Below, one piece after another: positions 1-8,372 of a stretch of 64,000 nucleotides of DNA (position 1 is its first letter; each line of letters starts with the position of its first letter). A program made the translations under genes and the position numbers. Below the pieces are notes generated by a model. The model did not search any database and was not told where the DNA came from. It worked only from the letters and a program-made list of their open reading frames with translations. The stretch lies in the NCBI GenBank assembly GCA_963668275.2, contig OY764155.1:310001-374000 (forward strand), in the 5' to 3' direction. This DNA is from VXRN01 sp963668275. Lineage in GTDB: Bacteria > Chloroflexota > Dehalococcoidia > Lucifugimonadales > UBA1123.

Positions 1-133
1 ATACTCCCGCGAACTATCCGCGCCGGCCGGGGATTCCGTCCAAACGGCCGCTGCCAGGCGGCGAGACGATATAGCCCGGCTCTGTTAAACTTGTGACCGC
101 GAATACGCGCGATGAGGATCAGGAAACATTGAA

Positions 134-610
134 ATGACCACCATAGATGAAGCCGACGTCATCAGGATCATAAAAGACAATCCCCGCTTGGTGTTCAACG
201 CCATGCGGGAGGATCCGGAACTTCTGAAGGAAGTGCGACAGGCCATCCTTACGGACGAACTTCTGGAACTGCCCAGGCAATTCGCCAGGATGTCCGATAC
301 GCTGGAAACTCTAGTGGGAGTCGTCTCCGACACGAACGCCAGGGTGGAGCGGGTAGAGTCCATGGTGGAACGCATACCGCCCTTAGAGGCCCGGGTGGAT
401 CGTGTAGAAGCGCTGCTGGGCTATCTTGTGGGAAGCGAGCTTGAGCGAAAGATGGGAACCGCCGTCCCCAATCGGCTGGAGGCGGTTTACCAGGTGGAGG
501 TCATTCCGGTCGCTATTGGCTATGCGATTCTCAACGACGCGCGCGAGTATAACGACCGAGAACAGGGCGGCCGCGCGCGGATATTCGAGATGCGGAGAAG
601 AAATCGGTGA
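134..610 (+). CDS. Coiled-coil orphan, possibly truncated
   Basis: A 158-residue protein of unknown function. Residues 24-50 (DPELLKEVRQAILTDELLEL region) closely match the N-terminus of the 333-residue protein at 35989-36990 in this window. The middle (about 50-100) is heptad-rich coiled coil. The larger relative goes on to a C-terminal domain resembling a PD-(D/E)XK nuclease fold, which is missing here: the reading ends soon after the coiled coil in a basic tail. I infer a shortened or decayed paralogue; it could also be a genuine short form. It is followed closely by the membrane-protein gene at 669 on the same strand. Confidence 0.6.
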   Translation: MTTIDEADVIRIIKDNPRLVFNAMREDPELLKEVRQAILTDELLELPRQFARMSDTLETLVGVVSDTNARVERVESMVERIPPLEARVDRVEALLGYLVGSELERKMGTAVPNRLEAVYQVEVIPVAIGYAILNDAREYNDREQGGRARIFEMRRRNR

Positions 611-668
611 AGCGACTACGACGCGACGCGCGGGGAACGACCGAGAACGGACAGACTGAACGCTCCGA

Positions 669-1712
669 ATGACGCAAGACAAAGAGAACTCACTCGCTCA
701 AGTACCTATCACCAGGCGGATCTTCTCGATTCCCACGCTGCTGTCATTCGGAGTCGCCGCCGGCGTAATCTTCTTTCTCGCCACAAGGTTCGAGTTAGAC
801 TGGGGCGAGACGTGGCGCGGGATTCGGGACATGAACCCCTGGCTCTACCTTCTCGCGCTCGCGCTCTACTACGTCAGCTTCGTCTTCAGGGGGATGCGCT
901 GGAATATACTGGCGACCAACGCATCCGATTCCGGCGGCGAGAGCCTGCGGGCGCTGTCCACTCTCCATACTTCACAGCTAATAGTAATCGGATGGTTCAT
1001 CAACTCGGTGACGTGGCTCAGAATGGGCGACGCATATCGCGCTTACGCCTTCGCGGAGGACTCGAAGAGCAGCTTTTCGTGGAGCCTGGGAACTATGCTG
1101 GCCGAGCGTGTGATGGACATGGTAATCGTCGCGGCCATAATCCTGGTTGCGGCGGGGGTCCTTGCCATCACCCAGGGGCGGGCAGTCTCGGTTTACATCA
1201 TCGTCATGGCGTCCGTCATGACCGTTGGCATCGTGGCGGTCGCGCTGTTCATGAAAGCGTACGGCGACCGCGCCGCGAACTTTCTGCCGGCCAGGATAAA
1301 GTCCGCCTACCAACGATTCAGCCAGGGAACGCTGGGCAGTTTTCGACGTATGCCGCTGGCGATGTTTCTCGGGCTGGTGGGATGGGTGATGGAGATGGGG
1401 CGGCTGTACTTCGTGCTGGTGGCCCTGGGGATGGAATTCAGCCTCGTGCTTGTTCCGATAGTAGCGGTCGGACACGCGATTCTGAGCACTGTGCCGACTC
1501 CGGGGGGAGTGGGCGCGGTGGAGCCGGGCGTGGCGGGGCTTCTGCTCATCGAACTGTCCGCGCCGGAGGCCGCCGCCGTGACAATTCTGGATCGCTCGAT
1601 TACGTATCTCAGCGTCATAGTGGTCGGCGCGCTGCTTTTCGCGCTGAGACAGGCGCTGAACATACGCCGCTCTCGAAAGCGCGCCTCGGAGACTTTGTCG
1701 CCCTCACCCTAG
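669..1712 (+). CDS. Lysylphosphatidylglycerol synthase TM / flippase-like membrane protein
   Basis: A polytopic inner-membrane protein of 347 residues with about eight hydrophobic segments, of the UPF0104 / LPG_synthase_TM family (related to the membrane part of MprF). The Gly/Pro-rich stretch PTPGGVGAVEPG near residue 277-288, just before the last helices, is typical of the family. Members move or modify lipids or polyprenyl-linked substrates. There is no synthase domain and no neighbouring glycosyltransferase, so the substrate cannot be named. The last codons run into a palindromic GC-rich repeat. Confidence 0.8.
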   Translation: MTQDKENSLAQVPITRRIFSIPTLLSFGVAAGVIFFLATRFELDWGETWRGIRDMNPWLYLLALALYYVSFVFRGMRWNILATNASDSGGESLRALSTLHTSQLIVIGWFINSVTWLRMGDAYRAYAFAEDSKSSFSWSLGTMLAERVMDMVIVAAIILVAAGVLAITQGRAVSVYIIVMASVMTVGIVAVALFMKAYGDRAANFLPARIKSAYQRFSQGTLGSFRRMPLAMFLGLVGWVMEMGRLYFVLVALGMEFSLVLVPIVAVGHAILSTVPTPGGVGAVEPGVAGLLLIELSAPEAAAVTILDRSITYLSVIVVGALLFALRQALNIRRSRKRASETLSPSP

Positions 1713-1796
1713 CCCTCCCCCGTCGAGGGCTGAGAGGGGATTAGGCGACACATAGGTGTTTCACCCCCATCCCGGCCTTCCCCCGTCGAGGGGGAA
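1701..1796. repeat. Pair of palindromic GC-rich repeats
   Basis: Two hairpin-forming units follow each other: one at 1701-1739 (CCCTC...CCCT / AGGG...GAGGG), overlapping the end of the flippase-like gene, and one at 1774-1796 (CCTTCCCCC / GGGGGAA). The second reappears inverted at about 15073-15118 after the methylmalonyl-CoA mutase B12 subunit. They probably act as dispersed REP-like elements and may help end transcription, although no T-tract follows. Confidence 0.55.
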
Positions 1797-1858
1797 TGGA
1801 CATTGAAGGGGACTTATGCCGTCAGGACATACTAAAAATTATTCATGCGAATTTTATC

Positions 1859-1887
1859 TTGACTTGTTATTAAATTCTGAGTAAACT
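1859..1887 (+). promoter_or_regulatory. Sigma70-type promoter for the dehalogenase-like gene
   Basis: TTGACT at 1859-1864 and TAAACT at 1882-1887 are separated by 17 nt in a locally AT-rich stretch that stands out from its surroundings. The coding start lies about 40 nt downstream with a strong AGGAGAGGGGAG ribosome binding site at 1911-1922. Confidence 0.55.
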
Positions 1888-1926
1888 CCGCAACAGACAT
1901 AACTCCAAATAGGAGAGGGGAGAGCT

Positions 1927-3192
1927 ATGGTCGCGGAAAAAGAGGTAGATGTAAGTCATGTTGTAAGGCGTCCGGGGAGATTGCACGGCGATCCGGATTA
2001 CGACATTCCGGTTCCTGAGAGTCTGACGACAGTGCCTGGCATACGCAAGAACGATGTGGACGTGTCCTTCTATACGAGGGTGGATCCCATCGAGTCCCAG
2101 AACATCGAAAAGGCGGCGGACCGCGAGTGGGTGTGGACCGTCTATACCGACGACGTGCGCCAGTACCGGGAAGAGCACGACCGGGTAAACAAGCCGCTTG
2201 TGGACGCCGCGATAGTATCCGGCGAGATAGAGCCGACCGGCGAAGCGGAAATCGGCAAGGACATGACCGAGGAGCTCCGCCTCAAGGCGCGAGAACTGGG
2301 CTACGGCGAGGTCGGCTTCACCCGCTTCGACCGCCACTACGCCTACAAGAGCAAGAGGCGGTGGATCAAGTACGAACACGCCATCTGCCTCGCGCTCGAG
2401 CAGGACTACTGGCAGACCCAGACGATTCCCAGCCTGGAGGCCGAGTTCGCGCACTTCGGCACCTACGAGATGGAAGGCGCGATGGGCCTGGAGCTCGCCG
2501 CCTACATCCGCGAGAAAGGCTACCGCGCGCAGGTACACAGCCCGAACGACAACAGCGCGGCGTACATCCCGATGTTCGTCGCCGCCGGACTCGGGCAGCT
2601 GGGCGCGAACGGACAGCTTCTGTCCCCGCACTTCGGATCTCGCGCGCGCCTCATGATAATCACGACCGACGCGCCCGTGACCTACGACGAGCCCGTTGAC
2701 TACGGCATCCACCAGTTCTGCCAGGAGTGCCAGGTGTGCGTGAACCGCTGCCCGGGCCGCGCGCTGGTCAAGGAGAAGGTCTGGTACAGGGGCGTAGAGA
2801 AGAACAAGCTGATCTACGACCGCTGCCGCCCGGTGATGGCGCGCTACGAGGGCTGCGCCGTCTGCATGAAGGTATGCCCGGTTCAGCGCTACGGCATGAA
2901 GCCCGTCATGGAACACTACATAGAGACCGACGGGGAGATTCTGGGCAAGGGCACCGACAACCTGGAAGGCTACGAACTGCGCGACAAGGGCTACTTCGGC
3001 CCAGGCAAGCTGCCCAAGTTCAACCGCGACTTCTTCGACATTCCGCACGGGACGAAGGAAGAGTGGCTGTTCGAGGAGTTCAAGTCCAAGCTCCAGAGCG
3101 AGAAGAAGCCCGATTCCGAAGAGATCATGGACTTCGTGAGCGAGCTCGACGAGATCCTCACGATTGGACATACCACGCGCGGAGACGAGTAG
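1927..3192 (+). CDS. Reductive dehalogenase-like Fe-S protein, cytoplasmic
   Basis: A 421-residue protein of the reductive dehalogenase domain family. Two ferredoxin-type cysteine sets lie near residues 265-275 (C265, C268, C271, C275-P) and 300-317 (C300, C310, C313, C317-P), consistent with two [4Fe-4S] clusters; C300-x9-C310 is longer than the usual spacing, as in RdhA proteins. Family members bind a corrinoid without a DxHxxG motif. There is no twin-arginine signal and no RdhB-type membrane anchor next to it, so it is not a classical respiratory enzyme and should act in the cytoplasm, perhaps in catabolic dehalogenation or another reduction. The epoxyqueuosine reductase family is a distant relative but is shorter. 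A clear promoter and ribosome binding site precede it; a hairpin and a 63-residue gene follow. Confidence 0.75.
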   Translation: MVAEKEVDVSHVVRRPGRLHGDPDYDIPVPESLTTVPGIRKNDVDVSFYTRVDPIESQNIEKAADREWVWTVYTDDVRQYREEHDRVNKPLVDAAIVSGEIEPTGEAEIGKDMTEELRLKARELGYGEVGFTRFDRHYAYKSKRRWIKYEHAICLALEQDYWQTQTIPSLEAEFAHFGTYEMEGAMGLELAAYIREKGYRAQVHSPNDNSAAYIPMFVAAGLGQLGANGQLLSPHFGSRARLMIITTDAPVTYDEPVDYGIHQFCQECQVCVNRCPGRALVKEKVWYRGVEKNKLIYDRCRPVMARYEGCAVCMKVCPVQRYGMKPVMEHYIETDGEILGKGTDNLEGYELRDKGYFGPGKLPKFNRDFFDIPHGTKEEWLFEEFKSKLQSEKKPDSEEIMDFVSELDEILTIGHTTRGDE

Positions 3193-3238
3193 TATCCGCT
3201 TACTCCCAAGCGGCGGTTGCATAGGAAACTGAACATCA

Positions 3239-3271
3239 AGGGGCCGGAACCTGGTACTGGGGCCGGCCCCT
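3239..3271 (+). terminator. GC-rich hairpin after the dehalogenase-like gene
   Basis: A 9-bp perfect stem (AGGGGCCGG at 3239-3247 with CCGGCCCCT at 3263-3271) and 15-nt loop sits 47 nt after the stop codon. No T-run follows, so it may be a weak terminator, an attenuator or an mRNA-stabilising hairpin before the small gene at 3320. Confidence 0.4.
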
Positions 3272-3319
3272 AAGTGATTCCGCGAGATACCCAGCGCTTC
3301 AGAACGAGGTACTAAGACG

Positions 3320-3511
3320 ATGCCAGCTTTCGGAAAAGAACACATTGACGCCCTGTTCGGCGAGATAGAGGACAACTACAAGGACAAGCCGGAACGCGAG
3401 CAGCTTCACCGCGACGCTCACCTGGCCATCGCGTGGCACGACGCGGGCCGCCCCATCTCCGACGAGATAGACGACCGCGTTGTTGACCTGGTGAACAGGC
3501 ACAAGCCGTAG
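3320..3511 (+). CDS. Small acidic hypothetical protein
   Basis: A 63-residue soluble, charged protein of unknown function, with a predicted helical pattern and a conserved-looking HxDAHLAIAWHDAGRP stretch at about 30-45. It lies 48 nt after the hairpin behind the reductive-dehalogenase-like gene and ends just before a good terminator, so the two may share a transcript. I do not recognise the family. Confidence 0.5.
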   Translation: MPAFGKEHIDALFGEIEDNYKDKPEREQLHRDAHLAIAWHDAGRPISDEIDDRVVDLVNRHKP

Positions 3512-3559
3512 GCCCGGGACCCGGAACGGCCCGCGAACATCCACGAATCCACAGACGGA

Positions 3560-3600
3560 AATCCCGCGTTCACTTCAACATCGAGCGCGGGATTCTTTGT
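3560..3600 (+). terminator. Rho-independent terminator-like hairpin
   Basis: A 9-bp stem (AATCCCGCG at 3560-3568 with CGCGGGATT at 3586-3594) is followed by CTTTGT. It closes the dehalogenase-like/small-gene unit before the aldolase gene. Confidence 0.55.
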
Positions 3601-3619
3601 CGCAATAACTTGACCGCGC

Positions 3620-4381
3620 ATGATTCCTAATCGCATGAAAAGCAAACTGCTATCGGGACGCCCCGCGTTCGGGGTATCCGTCATGTTCCCGTCTCCACAC
3701 ATCGTTGACATGGTGGGACGGCTGGGCTTCGACTGGGTACTCATAGACTGCGAACACGGTTCCATTTCGCTCGAAAGCGTCGAACTCATGGTAATGGCCG
3801 CGGAAGCCGCCGGCGTTACGCCCATCGCGAGGCCGCCGGTCAACTCGTTCGAGTCAATCGGCCAGCTTATGGACAGGGGAGTGACGGGGGTGCAGGTTCC
3901 TCACGTCAATACCGAGGAAGACGCCCGCCGAGCGGTCGAATCGGTCAAGTACCATCCGCTGGGAGAGCGCGGGCTGGCCGCCGGAGTCAGGTCGGCCTCC
4001 TACGGATACGGGATGTCTATGTCCGAGTACGCCGAGCGTTCGAACAGGGAGACCCTGGTCTGCGTCCAGCTCGAGGAGGCGGAGGCTATCGAGAACGTGG
4101 ATGAGATTGTCCGGGTAGAGGGAGTGGATGTGTTCTTCGTGGGGCCGTCGGACCTGTCACAGTCTTTGGGATACCCCGGACGGCCGGACGCCCCACAGGT
4201 GCGGGAGGCGATGGACAGGGCGTTCTCTTCGATAGCGGCGGCGGGAAGAGCGTCGGGTTCGGCAGGCAATGCCGCCGCCATACGGCGATACCTCGATCAG
4301 GGCGTCACTTATCTTTACACCCATCTGACCACGCTGCTGTCGTCCGCCGCCGGGGAGTTCATGGACGAAGTGAATGGCTGA
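3620..4381 (+). CDS. HpcH/HpaI-type aldolase
   Basis: A 253-residue metal-dependent class II aldolase of the HpcH/HpaI (2,4-dihydroxyhept-2-ene-1,7-dioate / 2-dehydro-3-deoxyglucarate aldolase) family, cytoplasmic. The TIM barrel shows the family marks DCEHG near residue 42, the PHV segment near 94, the GERG loop near 115, the metal-ligand Glu in VQLEEAEA (about 150) and the metal-ligand Asp in VGPSDLS (about 176). It would cleave a hydroxy-oxoacid to pyruvate plus an aldehyde; the substrate is not predictable. A second ATG (3635) could be the start. It stands alone, convergent with tRNA-Gln. Confidence 0.85.
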   Translation: MIPNRMKSKLLSGRPAFGVSVMFPSPHIVDMVGRLGFDWVLIDCEHGSISLESVELMVMAAEAAGVTPIARPPVNSFESIGQLMDRGVTGVQVPHVNTEEDARRAVESVKYHPLGERGLAAGVRSASYGYGMSMSEYAERSNRETLVCVQLEEAEAIENVDEIVRVEGVDVFFVGPSDLSQSLGYPGRPDAPQVREAMDRAFSSIAAAGRASGSAGNAAAIRRYLDQGVTYLYTHLTTLLSSAAGEFMDEVNG

Positions 4382-4425
4382 ATTGCCGTCCGCGGAGGAG
4401 TTGTCGCGGTTGATTTTTGGATTAG

Positions 4426-4499
4426 TGGCTGCCCGGCCAGGATTCGAACCTGGGTCAGAGGCTCCAAAGGCCCCTGTGCTGCCACTACACCACCGGGCA
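4426..4499 (-). tRNA. trnQ: tRNA-Gln (TTG)
   Basis: Read on the minus strand: acceptor TGCCCGG pairs with CCGGGCA, anticodon stem GGGGC/GCCTC, loop CTTTGGA giving anticodon TTG, and T-arm CCAGG-TTCGAAT-CCTGG. The 3' CCA is encoded. Confidence 0.95.
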
Positions 4500-4715
4500 T
4501 CACAAGCGGGAGTCGGGAGGGCGTGGAAACTTCCCTGACCGCGCGCGACTCCATCCGTATATAACTATACATAATTTCCACTCCGCGCGGTATGGCGATC
4601 CGGATACGCCAGCCATTCAGCGCCTCCCCTGTCGCATCCAACGCCGCTTTGCTGTATTATTACTCCACTCTCGGAGATGATGACAAAACAACCTTTTATT
4701 GTCACGGAGGCAGCA

Positions 4716-6206
4716 GTGACTTCAGATGTCCGTCCCGACGTTGTCGTGGTGGGTGGCGGAAACGCCGCGCTGTCCGCCGCGCTTGCGGCAATCGAACAAG
4801 GCGCGAATGTCCTCGTTCTGGAAAAGGCCCCCGAGTATCTGCGGGGCGGCAACTCGTACTTCACCGGAGGGCTGTTCAGGTTCGCCTACGATGGCCTCGA
4901 AGACCTTTTGCCGCTCCTGCCCGAAATGTCCGAGGATGAAAAGTCGGGCATAGATGTCGGGTCCTATACGGAGAGCGCGTTCTACGAAGACATCATGCGG
5001 GTGACCGAAGGGCTGTCGGACGCCCAGCTTGTGCAGACGCTCGTTTCACAGTCCCTCCCCACGATGCGATGGCTCGGAGAGCAGGGCGTCCCATGGATCC
5101 TGGCCTACGGACGCCAGGCTTTCAGGCACGACGGCGTTCTCAGGTTCTGGGGCGGCCTGATAGTCGAGGCGGTCGGAGGCGGCAAGGGCCTTTCCGACTC
5201 CCAGTTCGAGCTTGTCAACCAAAAGGGCGGCGCCATCAGGTACGGCGCCAAGGCCAGCGGCCTGACAATCAACAGGCGCGGCGAGATCACCGGGCTCACA
5301 ATACGCGACGAGGACGGCTTCCACGACCTGGAGTGCGATTCGGTCGTGCTGGCCTGCGGCGGATTCGAGGCCAACTCCGAGATGCGAACGCGCTACCTCG
5401 GCCCCGGCTGGGAACTCGCCAAGGTGCGCGGCACTCAGTTCAACACTGGCGACGGCATCAAGATGGCGCTGGATATAGGCGCGCAGTCCTTCGGGCACTG
5501 GAGCGGCTGCCACGCCGTGGCGTGGGACCTCAACGCGCCTCCGACGGGCGACCGCAACATAGCCGACCTGTTCCAGAAACACTCGTACCCGTTCGGGATC
5601 ATAGTCAACGTGGACGGTGAGAGATTCGTGGACGAGGGCGCGGACTTCAGAAATTACACTTACGCCAAGTACGGCAGGGAGATACTCTTCCAGCCTCAGC
5701 GCGCCGCTTTCCAGATATTCGACCAGAAGACGAAGCATCTACTCAGAGACGAGTATCATATCCCGCAAGTCTCGATGGTCGAGGCCAACAGCGTCGAGGA
5801 CCTGGCCGACGGGCTGGGAATAGACCGGGGCGGACTCGTCGCAACGGTGAGCCGATTCAACGACGCGGTGCAGGACGGTGAGTACAATCCTACCGCGCTC
5901 GACGGCAAGCGCACCCTCGGCATCGAGCCGCCCAAGTCCAACTGGGCCTTGCCGATAGATTCGCCGCCATACATGGGTTACGCCGTTACCTGCGGCATAA
6001 CCTTCACCTTCGGCGGGCTGAAGATTGATGAAACCGGGCGGGTACTGGATACCGAGGACGCCCCGATTCCCGGCCTCTACGCCGCGGGCGAACTTGTGGG
6101 CGGCCTCTTCTATCACAATTATCCCGGAGGCTCCGGCCTCATGGCCGGGGCGGTGTTCGGCAAGATAGCGGGCGAAGGAGCGGCCCGACACGCCAGCGCG
6201 AAGTAA
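4716..6206 (+). CDS. FAD-dependent dehydrogenase, tricarballylate dehydrogenase / fumarate reductase-like
   Basis: A flavoprotein of about 496 residues of the fumarate-reductase/succinate-dehydrogenase flavoprotein superfamily. The N-terminal FAD-binding VVVVGGGNAALSAAL fingerprint is followed by an acidic LVLEK strand end and the GGNSYFTGG segment that resembles TcuA. The C-terminal ending with GGLFYHNYPGGSGLMAGAVFG is the usual second FAD contact. I chose the GTG at 4716 because GGAGG at 4706-4710 sits 5 nt before it; an ATG at 4677 would add 13 residues. It probably oxidises or reduces a carboxylate or steroid-like substrate. No membrane partner (TcuB) is adjacent, so the tricarballylate role is only a family guess. 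Confidence 0.8.
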   Translation: MTSDVRPDVVVVGGGNAALSAALAAIEQGANVLVLEKAPEYLRGGNSYFTGGLFRFAYDGLEDLLPLLPEMSEDEKSGIDVGSYTESAFYEDIMRVTEGLSDAQLVQTLVSQSLPTMRWLGEQGVPWILAYGRQAFRHDGVLRFWGGLIVEAVGGGKGLSDSQFELVNQKGGAIRYGAKASGLTINRRGEITGLTIRDEDGFHDLECDSVVLACGGFEANSEMRTRYLGPGWELAKVRGTQFNTGDGIKMALDIGAQSFGHWSGCHAVAWDLNAPPTGDRNIADLFQKHSYPFGIIVNVDGERFVDEGADFRNYTYAKYGREILFQPQRAAFQIFDQKTKHLLRDEYHIPQVSMVEANSVEDLADGLGIDRGGLVATVSRFNDAVQDGEYNPTALDGKRTLGIEPPKSNWALPIDSPPYMGYAVTCGITFTFGGLKIDETGRVLDTEDAPIPGLYAAGELVGGLFYHNYPGGSGLMAGAVFGKIAGEGAARHASAK

Positions 6207-6318
6207 ACATTGGCAGACTTGCTTGACGCTATGAGAGGCCAGCTCGGAGCAACTACGATAATAGCCGGTCCATAACCGACCTTTCCCAGAAAGGGTTAAG
6301 ACTCAGCCTTCTTTGATT

Positions 6319-6642
6319 ATGCTGCAAGGCAAGCCATACAGATTCATATTTCCCGACATGAGCGCTTGGGAAACAGTGAAATCCGCTTCGCGCAGAGTGG
6401 AGTCATGGACGCTGTCCCTGGTGGACGCGCTTCCCCCTTACTACGTAATGGAAGGCATTCTGGAATCCAAGAGGATTGACGACAAGGGCGGGTACGTCCT
6501 GCTGGTCAGCGGCGAGCTGATATCCGTTGACCGTCCCACCTACCACATCCTGGATGTCGGCGAGCGCCTCCGGGTGCGCTATACCCGCTCCGCGCGCGCC
6601 ATCAACATAGACAGGTTCATGGATTCCAACAGACACCGGTGA
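6319..6642 (+). CDS. Hypothetical protein, 107 residues
   Basis: A small basic soluble protein without signal or membrane segments. The C-terminal half looks like a small beta-barrel (alternating hydrophobics from about residue 50 to 95). The family is not recognised. I take the ATG at 6319; an in-frame TTG at 6313 is possible. It ends just before the convergent HEPN/DUF262 module. Confidence 0.5.
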   Translation: MLQGKPYRFIFPDMSAWETVKSASRRVESWTLSLVDALPPYYVMEGILESKRIDDKGGYVLLVSGELISVDRPTYHILDVGERLRVRYTRSARAINIDRFMDSNRHR

Positions 6643-6671
6643 CCGGCTACACTATTGCGCAACGTAGATTT

Positions 6672-7148
6672 TCAAGTTCCGCCCATACATTGGTTTTCTA
6701 TAAATTCTACTACTTGGACACTCCACGGCAAATGTTGACGAACTTGGTGAATCGTTATCTGGCTGTCCTCTCCATGAGCAATCTTATTTCTGTTGGACAT
6801 TATTGTATTTATCGCATATCTTCTTTGAGGCTCGTCTTCAAGAAATTCTTCCAAACGGCGTCCCCAGTTAGCGTCAAACATTCCAGTTACTTCAACAAAC
6901 CTGCCAGCCCTAGGGTTAGTCACCCGTTTGATATCCATTGATACATATCTTGCAATATGCCTGCTAGAAGATTGACTGGCGAAATCTGAGTATATGATTT
7001 GAAGGGAATTCTCCAAGAATCCAGCTACCATGATGCATAGATAGCGTCCCCAGTGACTTTGAAGCTCAGAGCCTAACATTGCGATATCAGTACGCTTTAT
7101 TAGACGTTCAATCTGTTCTAGCTGGCGAGCTAATTCTCTATTTTGCAT
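6672..7148 (-). CDS. HEPN-domain protein (putative RNase) paired with DUF262
   Basis: A 158-residue all-helical protein of the HEPN type. It carries the catalytic R-x4-H motif at residues 120-125 (R-NKIA-H in SNRNKIAHGE), the signature of HEPN ribonucleases, plus a helix with AGFLENSLQ near 45 as in the RiboL-PSP/MAE_28990 groups. Its ATG at 7148 overlaps the end of the upstream DUF262 gene by 11 nt, so the two are translationally coupled. The stretch is more AT-rich than neighbouring genes, suggesting transfer. HEPN proteins of this kind act as toxins or defence effectors that cut RNA; here I infer that the DUF262 partner senses or restrains it. Confidence 0.7.
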   Translation of the reverse strand: MQNRELARQLEQIERLIKRTDIAMLGSELQSHWGRYLCIMVAGFLENSLQIIYSDFASQSSSRHIARYVSMDIKRVTNPRAGRFVEVTGMFDANWGRRLEEFLEDEPQRRYAINTIMSNRNKIAHGEDSQITIHQVRQHLPWSVQVVEFIENQCMGGT

Positions 7149-8250
7149 TGTTGAAGGCAACAGAAGCCAGCTTCAGTCTGCGCTCAACCGAAACTGCATG
7201 AGATGTTGACTGAGTGACGTTTCTCAAGTAGTCTTCATCTCCAATAAGGGTGTCATAGATGTTTTTCACGATTTCCGGAGGTAGTCCTCCCTTTTCCCTT
7301 ATTCTTCTAGCCAGCCCGACTGACATTGAGTCAAACACTGCTGCATTAACAGCGCGTCCTTTGGTGAGCCTGAAAGAATCCTGTCCCATTGAAATGGCAA
7401 ATGAACTGATGGTTTCCTCAAAAAGACTGGACGTGTAGTCTAACCAAGAATTGTCGGGATTTCTGTTAGTTAACGTAAATTCATTCAGAAATCTAGACAT
7501 TGAACTTCTGTACTTGTCGCCTTCGTGCAGCATTGCCATGAACCTAAGAATCATTTCTTGATCCTTCAGTCTCCTATTTGGCTTGCCCAGTATTTTCCGC
7601 CAATCCTTATATGAATTTAGGCTTTCTATCCGATCAATGAGTCGCCCATGGAAAACCGCGCGCCTAATCTCTTGAGGAGTAACCACACGTCCACCATTAT
7701 TGAGACGTTGAAAGATGTGGTAGATGCTTGTGTCGTTTCCCGGAGGAGACTCTTGTCTTACTACGGTCGCATGGATCAAGGAATCATCGAACATTCTCCG
7801 ATCTTTGTCATCAAGCGATTGATAGGTAAGACCTTCAAATTTAGCCTGTACGCCTATTAGTCTGAACTCGCTAGCATTTCCAACCGGGAGGTCAGGCCGG
7901 ATGCCCTTGCAGAAGTATTGAAGTGTCCTCAGGCGCTGCTGGCCATCTATGACAAATAACTTGCCGGAGTCCTCATAACGTCCCAAGAATACTCCAGGAA
8001 CCGGGAGCCCTAAGAGCAGAGACTCTACGAATCCCGATGCCATCCTGTGGGTCCAAACGTAGTTTCGCTGCCATTCTGGAATCAGGATATCTCCTCGATC
8101 CAACCTTCGGACTAGTCCTTCGACATCAAAATCGGCTCCGTAACTTGAGATGTCGTATCTTAGCAGAGGAACAGAATCGTCTGACTCCGCATCGTCATCA
8201 ATTTGGTATTCCTCTCTCACATCATCTACATCCTCTAATCGGTTGGTCAT
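7138..8250 (-). CDS. DUF262 (ParB/GmrS-like) domain protein
   Basis: A 370-residue protein with an N-terminal DUF262 domain. Visible marks are WQRNYVW followed about 40 residues later by the VIDGQQRL motif (residues 102-106 counted from the chosen start), the nucleotide-binding/nuclease-like core seen in GmrSD and SspE-type restriction proteins. The helical C-terminal half has no HNH (DUF1524) domain, so it is shorter than GmrSD. The start is the ATG at 8250, chosen because GGGAGGG lies 5 nt upstream. It forms a two-gene operon with the overlapping HEPN gene; a two-component defence or toxin system is the likely role. Confidence 0.75.
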   Translation of the reverse strand: MTNRLEDVDDVREEYQIDDDAESDDSVPLLRYDISSYGADFDVEGLVRRLDRGDILIPEWQRNYVWTHRMASGFVESLLLGLPVPGVFLGRYEDSGKLFVIDGQQRLRTLQYFCKGIRPDLPVGNASEFRLIGVQAKFEGLTYQSLDDKDRRMFDDSLIHATVVRQESPPGNDTSIYHIFQRLNNGGRVVTPQEIRRAVFHGRLIDRIESLNSYKDWRKILGKPNRRLKDQEMILRFMAMLHEGDKYRSSMSRFLNEFTLTNRNPDNSWLDYTSSLFEETISSFAISMGQDSFRLTKGRAVNAAVFDSMSVGLARRIREKGGLPPEIVKNIYDTLIGDEDYLRNVTQSTSHAVSVERRLKLASVAFNNAK

Positions 8251-8372
8251 TTTTCCCTCCCGAACCATTCTAAAAAGATCCACTGGCGTAACGCGGATCA
8301 GAGTAAGGAAGCCATAACTATGGTAATTCTACCATAATAGAGCGTCCGATTCCACCAGCGGATCATCGCTGC

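Noticed and set aside
1870..3375. A 501-codon open frame antisense to the reductive-dehalogenase-like gene, and similar long antisense frames over 8656-10143, 10877-12124 and 55881-57326
   Set aside because: They mirror codon bias of the real genes on the other strand, have biased composition (Arg, Val, Leu, His rich) and no recognisable domains; the opposite strand carries full family motifs.
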